This document shows positions 1-5,348 of a stretch of 6,165 nt of DNA, one piece after another. Positions within the stretch are counted from its first letter, which is position 1; every line of letters starts with the position of its first letter. This DNA comes from Candidatus Latescibacterota bacterium (GTDB taxonomy: Bacteria; Latescibacterota; UBA2968), in assembly GCA_018650745.1 (NCBI GenBank), contig JABIFK010000614.1:1-6165 (forward strand), in the 5' to 3' direction. The translations under genes and the position numbers were made by a program. Under the pieces are notes generated by a model that saw nothing but the letters and a program-made list of their open reading frames with translations, was not told where the DNA came from and searched no databases.

Positions 1-1
1 C

Positions 2-820
2 CTATTTTTCTAAAAAAGCCACAGCTTCAGGAAAGTTTGCCTCCAAATGGCCCAAAATGTCATCAATTGGCGCGTGACAATATAACGAAGCAAACGGAAA
101 ATCTCCCGTATCCCTTAATAATTGTCCATTGCGCTCATGAAATTTCCCCTCGCGCGTCACAAATTGTCCCCAATGCCCCATCCCAAACCCAGACCGAGGA
201 CTTTTCCGAGCACTCGCGTGCCAAGATTGCGGAAACATGTCCTGAAAGGGTTTGATCGAATTCATCCAACTGCCACATCCTACCTTGACCACTTCCGGTC
301 GTCTTTCCTTGGTATCTCGCAATAACTTTAACAACATAGCTACAAAATCTACATAGCGTTCGCTCAGTGGAGACTGTGGTTGATACACATTGGCAATGTG
401 AATGGCAATGTCATCATCACCATCATCAAAGGTCCAACATGCATAAGCGCGCTTGTTCTGGGTTGGTTTAGGCGTTTTTTGATTTGGGTTGTGCCCTTCT
501 TTCAGATGAACACCCCGAACCCGAGGCCACAGATAGTCCAACCCTTCAGATTCCAATCCTTCGGTATGCGCCACATCAAGGTGTTGATCATAAATGTCCT
601 TCAATCCTTCCAAATAAGCATCCCATTTGGTGTCTACATGCCCACGTGCAGGCACTTTGTTCCCACCTTCATAAAAGTCAGTGTTTCGATAAATGTTCAC
701 ACGCTTATTCACGGCCTCTTGAAAATCGGCCCCTTCAGTATGCATCAATTGGCGCACATACCACAGGCTCAACTTTAGAAAATGGGTTGCATAGTGGATA
801 CGTATGTCGCTCAAGCTCAT
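2..820 (-). CDS. Conserved-looking soluble protein of unknown function, 272 aa
   Basis: I do not recognise this family and assign no function. The ATG start is well supported: GGAGG (826-830) lies 5 bases upstream of it. The TAG stop lies at the very left edge, so the gene is complete. There is no signal peptide or membrane segment, so the protein should be cytoplasmic. It is rich in Trp (W20, 66, 98, 129, 185, 200, 217) and His. An acidic patch FDDGDDD sits at 131-137, followed by a patterned block, HIANVYQPQSPLSERYVDF (141-159). Further compact motifs are GCGSW (181-185), GFGMGHWGQF (211-220) and SLYCHAPIDD (245-254). Such dense Gly, Trp, His and Cys motifs suggest a conserved fold, possibly an enzyme, but that is inference. 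The gene follows flagellin on the same strand, but a strong terminator separates them, so co-transcription is unlikely and a flagellar role cannot be assumed. Confidence 0.85.
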   Translation of the reverse strand: MSLSDIRIHYATHFLKLSLWYVRQLMHTEGADFQEAVNKRVNIYRNTDFYEGGNKVPARGHVDTKWDAYLEGLKDIYDQHLDVAHTEGLESEGLDYLWPRVRGVHLKEGHNPNQKTPKPTQNKRAYACWTFDDGDDDIAIHIANVYQPQSPLSERYVDFVAMLLKLLRDTKERRPEVVKVGCGSWMNSIKPFQDMFPQSWHASARKSPRSGFGMGHWGQFVTREGKFHERNGQLLRDTGDFPFASLYCHAPIDDILGHLEANFPEAVAFLEK

Positions 821-861
821 TTATCCCTCCCAATGATGGGCGTCAACTAGATAGAAGTCGC

Positions 862-889
862 AAAATAAGACATCCTCTACCCATATCAA
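862..889 (-). promoter_or_regulatory. Candidate sigma-70 promoter for the 272-aa gene
   Basis: On the minus strand, TTGATA (884-889, 5 of 6 matches to TTGACA) is followed after 16 bases by TATTTT (862-867, 4 of 6 matches to TATAAT). Transcription would start near 855, about 35 bases before the ATG at 820. It lies just downstream of the flagellin terminator, where an independent promoter would be expected. It rests on consensus matching only. Confidence 0.4.
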
Positions 890-898
890 AGTACAAAG

Positions 899-931
899 AA
901 AAACGGCGTGGTGAAACACCACGCCGTTTTT
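899..931 (-). terminator. Intrinsic terminator of flagellin gene, 15-bp perfect stem
   Basis: A perfect inverted repeat has arms at 899-913 and 917-931, a 3-base loop and a GC-rich core (CGGCGTGGTG). The A/T ends supply a U-tract on either strand. On the minus strand it begins 20 bases after the flagellin stop codon. It should end the flagellin transcript and insulate the downstream 272-aa gene. Confidence 0.92.
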
Positions 932-951
932 CAAGGGTACTGCCGGCCAAT

Positions 952-2148
952 TTACTGCAACAGCGATAAAGCATTTTGCGGAAGCACGTTGGCTTGCGCC
1001 AAAATAGACGTGCCAGACTGCACCAACACCTGCGCTTGTGTGAATGCTGAAACTTCCTCGGCAATATCCGCATCTCGAATAGACGATTCGGAGGCCGTGT
1101 TGTTTTCGATTGCATTTTCCGCATTTCGCAAACTGAAACCCAACCGATTTTGATAAGCACCCAAATCACCCCGTGTTTGGGCGACATTGGTTATAGCCAC
1201 ATCAAGGGTCGTAATCGCAGCCTGTGAAGAAGCCAAAGACGACAACGATGAACTTCCCGTGTTCAAAAATGCACCAGCAGATCGCATATCTTGAATATTT
1301 ACCTCAATGCGATCTGACACCTTATTGTCTGCACCCACTTGGAATGTGCCACCCGTGCCCGAATTAATGACCAAAGACGAACCATCTAAATCGCCATCTC
1401 TATAGCCATCAGTAGCGGGGTTTGAACCGTCTGCGGGTTTTTGCCCCGACAAGGTTAATTGAATACCCAGTCGATCAAAGTTTGCGACAATGGCACTGCT
1501 TGTCGCCACCACACCACTTCCAGCACCATCAATGTCCAACGCTGACCCAATGTCAATGGTTTGGGTGGCAACCCCATTGCCCAACGTAATCTGGTTGTCG
1601 TTGGTACCCGTATCAGCAAACGTATACGTGCCAGATTGTGCGCTCGACAACTGGACGTTTGCAACCCCAGTCGTTGGAGAAGCCAATGCAGTTGATGTTG
1701 CGGCATTGTTATCCACGGTGTTTCCATAACCCGATAACAATGTTGAATTGTTATACGATGTTACAGCTGCGATGCGGTCAATCTCATTGTTCAACTGTAC
1801 AAACTCTGCATTGAGCGCTTCACGGTTGTCGTCATTTACCGTAGAAGACGCCGATTGAACCGCCAACTCGCGCATTCGAATCAACATAGCACTTACCTCG
1901 TTAAGTGCCCCTTCTGCAGTTTGAATAAGATTTACAGCGTGTTCCGTATTTCGGGCGCCTTGGCGCAAGCCGCTTAGCTCACCCCGCATGCCTTCCGAAA
2001 CACTCAACCCCGATGCATCATCTGCCGCACGGTTGATTCGCAACCCACTCGACAAACGCTCGATACGCGTCGCCAAGTTGCGGTTGTTAATATGCCCGAT
2101 GCGCTGCACATTCATGCTCGGGATATTGGTGTTTATCCTAAGTGGCAC
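952..2148 (-). CDS. fliC: Flagellin, filament subunit, 398 aa
   Basis: This is the structural subunit of the flagellar filament, exported through the flagellar type III apparatus. The N-terminal D0/D1 region (about 1-140) has the classical signature RINTNIPSMN, then RLSSGLRINRAADDASGLSV (31-50), GARNTEHAVNLIQTAEGALN and RMRELAVQSA (91-100). The C-terminal D1/D0 region (about 285-398) has DMRSAGA, TRGDLGAYQNRL (325-336), DADIAEEV and a terminal amphipathic helix ending LLQ. The middle (about 141-275) is Gly/Thr/Asn-rich and variable, as expected of surface-exposed domains. There are no cysteines, as is common in flagellins. The start chosen is GTG at 2148: AAGGAGG (2155-2161) lies 6 bases upstream. 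A TTG two codons earlier (2152-2154) is in frame but abuts the Shine-Dalgarno, so it cannot be the start. The N-terminus MPLRINTNIPSMN matches the family. It appears monocistronic, with a candidate sigma-28 promoter and its own terminator. The symbol follows family usage (also hag or flaA). Confidence 0.96.
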   Translation of the reverse strand: MPLRINTNIPSMNVQRIGHINNRNLATRIERLSSGLRINRAADDASGLSVSEGMRGELSGLRQGARNTEHAVNLIQTAEGALNEVSAMLIRMRELAVQSASSTVNDDNREALNAEFVQLNNEIDRIAAVTSYNNSTLLSGYGNTVDNNAATSTALASPTTGVANVQLSSAQSGTYTFADTGTNDNQITLGNGVATQTIDIGSALDIDGAGSGVVATSSAIVANFDRLGIQLTLSGQKPADGSNPATDGYRDGDLDGSSLVINSGTGGTFQVGADNKVSDRIEVNIQDMRSAGAFLNTGSSSLSSLASSQAAITTLDVAITNVAQTRGDLGAYQNRLGFSLRNAENAIENNTASESSIRDADIAEEVSAFTQAQVLVQSGTSILAQANVLPQNALSLLQ

Positions 2149-2154
2149 CTGCAA

Positions 2155-2161
2155 CCTCCTT
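2155..2161 (-). promoter_or_regulatory. Shine-Dalgarno of flagellin; decides the GTG start
   Basis: Reads AAGGAGG on the minus strand, a full match to the anti-Shine-Dalgarno sequence. It is 6 bases from the GTG at 2148 and 0 bases from the TTG at 2154, so it supports only the GTG start. Confidence 0.9.
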
Positions 2162-2204
2162 GTCTAACTTACTTGGCATCCTTGCCATTAAGTTCAGGTC
2201 GTTG

Positions 2205-2232
2205 AAATCGGCCCCGAACTTGATACTACTTA
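2205..2232 (-). promoter_or_regulatory. Candidate sigma-28 (FliA) promoter of flagellin
   Basis: On the minus strand, TAAG (2229-2232) is followed after 16 bases by GCCGATTT (2205-2212). The sigma-28 consensus is TAAA, about 15 bases, then GCCGATAA, so this gives 3 of 4 and 6 of 8 matches. Transcription would begin near 2197, leaving a leader of about 50 bases before the GTG at 2148. Flagellin is the archetypal sigma-28-dependent late gene, which adds prior support. No fliA gene is in the window, so the assignment rests on the motif and the gene's identity. Confidence 0.6.
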
Positions 2233-2245
2233 GTATGTCTAAGTA
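2227..2245. repeat. Inverted repeat TACTTAG-N5-CTAAGTA, operator-like
   Basis: A perfect 7-bp dyad has arms at 2227-2233 and 2239-2245 and a 5-base centre. It overlaps the proposed -35 element of the flagellin promoter. It has no U-tract and a low-GC stem, so it is not a terminator; size and placement suit a dimeric DNA-binding protein. No regulator is identified. Confidence 0.4.
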
Positions 2246-2415
2246 TTCTTCTACTTCTTGTTTTACAACAACTTACAATCGTATTATCGTCATCATTGAA
2301 AGGTGCTTTAGCCTTTTCTACCCTTGCTTATTCGATTCCAGAACGGAACCAACTTGATTTTGCAGTAGATTTATCTTAAGTTTTTATAACTATTTTCATT
2401 CAAGGGGATATAAAT

Positions 2416-2973
2416 ATGGCCGACGAAAGCACGCCAGAAGAGAATGATGTTGAAGCCGAAATGATGCGCATGATGCAGGAAGAACTCTCTGGCGACGATG
2501 CTGAGGGTGGCGAATCGGAAGATGATGCCGCGTTGGCAGATATGGCAGCAGCATTGGGCGGTGGAGACGAGGGCGGGAATATTGATGAAATGCTTGAACA
2601 AGAAATGCTCAAAGCCATGCAATCCGATACAGGAGAGGCCACTGATGCAGGCCTAGGTGCACTCCCCGCATTTGGCGGTGGCGGTGGCGGTGACGCCTCC
2701 ACAGCCCCCCCCGAAGGCATCGAACGTCTTGCTGATGTCGATGTAAATGTAACCGTCGAGCTTGGTGGTGTCTCGCTTGAAGTCAAAGACATTATGCAAT
2801 GGACGCGCGATTCTATTGTTGAACTTGAAGCCCAAGAAAGTGATCTTGTCGACATTTTGGTCAATGGCAAACTCTTTGCCAAAGGTGAAGTTGTGGTTGT
2901 GGCAGACACATTTGGGGTGCGCATTGTAGAACTTGTTGACCCAATTATTGAGCCATCCTTCGGACATCGGTAG
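2416..2973 (+). CDS. fliN: FliN/SpoA-family flagellar switch protein with acidic N-terminal extension, 185 aa
   Basis: FliN is a cytoplasmic C-ring protein that acts with FliM and FliG in torque switching and export. The C-terminal SpoA domain (about 104-177) is diagnostic: LADVDVNVTVELGG, then LEVKDIM, DILVNGKLFAKGEVVVV (146-162) and FGVRIVELVDP (166-176), which closely follow the usual FliN pattern. The protein is longer than E. coli FliN (137 aa) because residues 1-100 form an unusual extension. Residues 1-75 are strongly acidic and Met-rich, with two related short segments (12-27 and 56-71). Residues 84-97 form a flexible linker including six glycines encoded by three GGCGGT hexamers (2674-2691). 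The ATG has AGGGGA (2403-2408) 7 bases upstream. It is monocistronic, diverges from flagellin, converges on fliL and ends 11 bases before a strong terminator. The N-terminal part could instead be called FliY-like, but no CheC phosphatase domain is present. Confidence 0.92.
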   Translation: MADESTPEENDVEAEMMRMMQEELSGDDAEGGESEDDAALADMAAALGGGDEGGNIDEMLEQEMLKAMQSDTGEATDAGLGALPAFGGGGGGDASTAPPEGIERLADVDVNVTVELGGVSLEVKDIMQWTRDSIVELEAQESDLVDILVNGKLFAKGEVVVVADTFGVRIVELVDPIIEPSFGHR

Positions 2974-2984
2974 TCCCCTTACTC

Positions 2985-3025
2985 AAAAAGGGCGGTACGA
3001 CAATGAGTCGTACCGCCCTTTTTTT
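2985..3025. terminator. Bidirectional intrinsic terminator between fliN-like and fliL genes, 17-bp perfect stem
   Basis: Arms at 2985-3001 and 3007-3023 pair perfectly around the 5-base loop AATGA. The core GGGCGGTACGAC is GC-rich. The plus strand has a run of seven T after the stem; the minus strand has five. It starts 11 bases after the fliN-like stop and lies 34 bases beyond the fliL stop on the minus strand, so it can serve both convergent transcripts. Confidence 0.93.
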
Positions 3026-3059
3026 GTTCCATTTTGAAAGCCCCACGTGCTCGTAGCCC

Positions 3060-3644
3060 CTACAACCCCTTGTAACCAGGCAAGGCCTGCACAATGAACC
3101 GACTGAAGTAGATATCTACAACTTGGCCCTCATACAAAAGCTCGTTGACCCGCGCTTTCATTCTGGTCTTCACGATATCACGTCCATCACGGTCCGAAAG
3201 TTCCTCTGGGGTTGAGTGGGTAAATGCATAAATAATGGCATCCTTTACCTGATCAATTTTGGCATCATCTTCAATTTCACCAGCGGCATCGTCGGGTGCT
3301 ACCGCCAATGTCACATCGGCGGTAACCAACAACCGCATATGTTCAGAGCGTGGATTGATGACAAACTTGCCCATATCAACACTGGCTTCTGGCTCATTGC
3401 TTTCAGGAATGACTCTGGGCCTTTCTCCAATTTCTCCGCTCAAACCAGACCCATCTTTCTGAAACACAAACCGCTCAATGCCCATGTAAATACCAATGGC
3501 CTGCAAAACAAGAATAATCAGCACAATCGGCAAATAGCGTAACAGACTCGGTTGTTTAGCTGGGCCTGCTGGCGCAGCTGCCGGTGCCGGTGTCGCTGGC
3601 TCTCCTTCCGCATTTTCTTCTTCGTTTTCGTCTTCTTCAGCCAT
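3060..3644 (-). CDS. fliL: Flagellar basal body-associated protein FliL, 194 aa
   Basis: FliL is a single-pass inner-membrane protein around the stator that supports motor function. Residues 1-35 form a cytoplasmic tail: an acidic run (EEDENEEENAEGE) followed by a Pro/Ala-rich stretch. One membrane helix spans about 37-57. The periplasmic domain (about 85-194) carries the FliL hallmarks: GKFVINP (92-98), LLVTADVTLAV, DAIIYAFTHSTPEELSDRDG and the C-terminal VVDIYFSRFIVQ (175-186), close to the family ending. An in-frame TGA 13-15 bases upstream leaves ATG 3644 as the only sensible start, yet no Shine-Dalgarno is visible. A weak promoter-like pair (TTGGTT 3690-3695, AATAAT 3666-3671) in the 65-base gap could give a very short leader. 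The gene is last in a three-gene minus-strand run behind the coiled-coil gene and the kinase. Its separation from fliM and its convergence on fliN differ from the common fliL-fliM-fliN order. Confidence 0.93.
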   Translation of the reverse strand: MAEEDENEEENAEGEPATPAPAAAPAGPAKQPSLLRYLPIVLIILVLQAIGIYMGIERFVFQKDGSGLSGEIGERPRVIPESNEPEASVDMGKFVINPRSEHMRLLVTADVTLAVAPDDAAGEIEDDAKIDQVKDAIIYAFTHSTPEELSDRDGRDIVKTRMKARVNELLYEGQVVDIYFSRFIVQALPGYKGL

Positions 3645-3709
3645 AGGTCTAAATGGTCACTTTCAATTATTGGCCTACATGCGTGCTTAAACCAACCCCA
3701 TTAGGCCCA

Positions 3710-4033
3710 TTATTCCGAATCTTTGTCTATTTCAACCCGATGGCGAGTGGGACGTCGCGAGCTTTGTTTCTCCCGGTATTGGCTCACCTCTTGCTCCAAA
3801 CCTTTTTCAGTTTTATCCAAAGTTTCCGCCTCGCTTTTAACATCTGCCAGTTGCTCAGTTAATTCTAGAGCACGCGCCTCATATTCTTCGGCTTGTACGG
3901 TCACATCTTGCTGGCTTATTCGCGTGACCTCAATCTGATCCTGTATCTTTCCTACCTGACGGTGATACACCAAATAGATCTGCACAGACCAAGTCACAAA
4001 AGCAACAATCAAAACCAAATAGATCCAATCCAA
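3710..4033 (-). CDS. Small membrane-anchored coiled-coil protein, 107 aa
   Basis: I do not recognise a named family. One N-terminal hydrophobic helix (about 2-23, WIYLVLIVAF onward) is followed by basic residues (YHRQVGK) and then a long charged, Gln/Glu-rich region (about 29-90) that looks like a coiled coil, ending in a basic patch SSRRPTRHR (91-99). Positive charge after the helix suggests the N-terminus outside and the coiled coil in the cytoplasm. The proposed start is TTG at 4033: GGGAG (4041-4045) lies 7 bases upstream and no ATG or GTG serves better. It sits 26 bases after the kinase gene and 65 before fliL on the same strand, so co-transcription with the kinase is likely. The TM region resembles CcmD-type heme-exporter proteins superficially, but no cytochrome genes are near. 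A scaffold role at the motor or as a kinase partner is only inference. Confidence 0.75.
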   Translation of the reverse strand: MDWIYLVLIVAFVTWSVQIYLVYHRQVGKIQDQIEVTRISQQDVTVQAEEYEARALELTEQLADVKSEAETLDKTEKGLEQEVSQYREKQSSRRPTRHRVEIDKDSE

Positions 4034-4059
4034 AACAACTCTCCCGATAGATATTTGAC

Positions 4060-5319
4060 TTACAGGTCTTGTGAAACAACAGGAATGCGAACCAAAAACG
4101 TAGCCCCATAACCATGTCGATTCTGCAATTCAATCTCCCCTTCGTGGGCAGTAACAATACGTTGACAGATGGCCAACCCCAATCCAGTCCCTTTTTCATT
4201 CGCTTTTGTTGTATAGAAAGCTTTAAAAATATCTGCTACCTTATCCTCGGCAATCCCTCCACCCGTATCACGAACTTCAACCTCTACCCAAGATTTGCCC
4301 ATTTTTTCAATCTCGCGCGCAACCAAATGGAGCGCTCCGTCACGCTGATACTGCATCGCCTGAGCAGCATTCTGAATCAAGTTCATAAACACCTGCTCCA
4401 AACGATTGGCATTGCCCAACACAGAAGAGAGGTTTGTTTGGGTTTGTTGGTTGACACGAATATTAAATTTGACCAACAGCCTTTCGGTGAGCATCAAGGC
4501 TTCACCCAATACCCGATGCATATCAACTTCATCAAAAGTGTCAGAATCACCCCGTGCATAATTTTGAATACTATCAACCAACTCAGTAATGCGTTCGGTT
4601 TGTCTTACAATGATTTGCGTGGCATTTGTGACTTCTGAGGTTTGTGGAAACTTCACGCCTAAAACTTCGGCATTGCCCATAATCACAGCCAACGGATTTT
4701 GAATGTCGTGTGCAACCGTACTGGCTAAAAGCCCCAATATCGACAATTTTTCAGTCAGTAAGAGTTGATCATAAGCTTCTGACAATTTATGATTGGTCGT
4801 GCGGAGTTCGTCAACCAAAAGTGCGTTTTCCAATGCAACAGCGACACCAGCAGCCATAGCTTGCAACAGCACTTCATCCTCTTCATCAAATAAACCAGAC
4901 TGTTTATTGAGCACAGCAAATGCGCCAATAACCTGCCCCAAACGCCCCCTTAAAGGGCAACATAACATTGACCGTGTCGTATACCCATGTTTTTGATCCC
5001 AAGTGGCATCAAACTCGGGCCTGTCATATGCGTCGGCAACATTCAGAATTTCACCCGAAGAGACCACAAGCCCAACAATGCCTCGGTTTGATGGCATCCG
5101 AATCTCATCTATTCCTTGCGCAACGCGCGTCCATAGTTCATCTTTAACCGAATCAACAACATACACACTACACCGATCGGCATCCATCACTTGAACCGCG
5201 GCTTCTGCGATGAGAGCCAACAGCTTGTCCAGGTCCAGTTCTCTTGCCAATTCTCGGTTCATATCCAACAAGGTTTCTAATTTTTCTAAACGTTGTTGTA
5301 AGGGTGCTTTCTGATCCAT
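4060..5319 (-). CDS. Cytoplasmic GAF-domain sensor histidine kinase, NtrB-like core, 419 aa
   Basis: This is a two-component sensor kinase that autophosphorylates on His and passes the phosphate to a response regulator. A short coiled coil (about 5-28) precedes a GAF domain (about 30-165). A HisKA domain follows (about 185-260) with H204 in VAHDIQNPL, then HATPase_c: the N box NLIQNAAQAM (313-322), DTGGGI (351-356), the F box IFKAFYTTK and GTGLGLAI (377-384). All catalytic motifs are intact. The HDxxN motif after the phospho-His is the type linked to phosphatase as well as kinase activity. The GAF domain carries NKxxxxFxxxDE (138-149), the cyclic-nucleotide-type GAF signature. There is no membrane segment. 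The ATG at 5319 is preferred: AGGTGG (5322-5327) serves it, while the in-frame GTG two codons upstream lies inside that site. It is the first of three minus-strand genes ending in fliL. No response regulator is in the window. Confidence 0.93.
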   Translation of the reverse strand: MDQKAPLQQRLEKLETLLDMNRELARELDLDKLLALIAEAAVQVMDADRCSVYVVDSVKDELWTRVAQGIDEIRMPSNRGIVGLVVSSGEILNVADAYDRPEFDATWDQKHGYTTRSMLCCPLRGRLGQVIGAFAVLNKQSGLFDEEDEVLLQAMAAGVAVALENALLVDELRTTNHKLSEAYDQLLLTEKLSILGLLASTVAHDIQNPLAVIMGNAEVLGVKFPQTSEVTNATQIIVRQTERITELVDSIQNYARGDSDTFDEVDMHRVLGEALMLTERLLVKFNIRVNQQTQTNLSSVLGNANRLEQVFMNLIQNAAQAMQYQRDGALHLVAREIEKMGKSWVEVEVRDTGGGIAEDKVADIFKAFYTTKANEKGTGLGLAICQRIVTAHEGEIELQNRHGYGATFLVRIPVVSQDL

Positions 5320-5348
5320 AACCACCTACTCAAACAAAGTGATACACT
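5320..5348. promoter_or_regulatory. 29-base divergent gap between kinase and glycosyltransferase genes
   Basis: Only 29 bases separate the two divergent start codons, and six of them are the kinase ribosome-binding site. Any promoters must lie largely within the opposite gene's coding sequence. I found no convincing -35/-10 pair; TTGTTG (5293-5298) with CATAAC (5317-5322), 18 bases apart, is the least poor plus-strand candidate. A GTGAT-N10-ATCAC dyad (5339-5358) spans the glycosyltransferase start codon and may be coincidental. Confidence 0.4.

Larger units (their letters stand above)
2162..2415. promoter_or_regulatory. Divergent control region between flagellin and fliN-like genes
   Basis: This AT-rich 254-base stretch has no convincing gene. 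Toward flagellin it contains the candidate sigma-28 promoter, the dyad and a small hairpin (2174-2187). Toward the fliN-like gene, a weak sigma-70-like candidate is TTGTTT (2259-2264), 17 bases, TATTAT (2282-2287), which would give a leader of about 120 bases. An alternative, TTGCAG (2360-2365) with TATAAC (2385-2390), has an overlong 19-base spacer. I saw no good sigma-28 or sigma-54 site on the plus strand. Promoters on this side remain uncertain. Confidence 0.5.

Noticed and set aside
484..969. Plus-strand open frame of 161 codons opposite the 272-aa gene
   Set aside because: It runs through the flagellin terminator and into the flagellin end, has no ribosome-binding site and looks like no protein family; it is an antisense shadow.
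2174..2187. TGGCA...TTGC resembling a sigma-54 -24/-12 promoter near flagellin
   Set aside because: The GG to GC distance is about 3 bases too short for sigma-54, it reads on the wrong strand for flagellin, and the sequence is better described as a small hairpin.
2400..2924. Minus-strand open frame of 174 codons opposite the fliN-like gene
   Set aside because: Its Ser/Pro-rich low-complexity product is what the acidic, Gly-rich fliN sequence gives when read in antisense; it has no start signals.
4114..4638. Plus-strand open frame of 174 codons opposite the kinase
   Set aside because: It lies wholly opposite the catalytic core of an intact histidine kinase, with no Shine-Dalgarno or recognisable domain.
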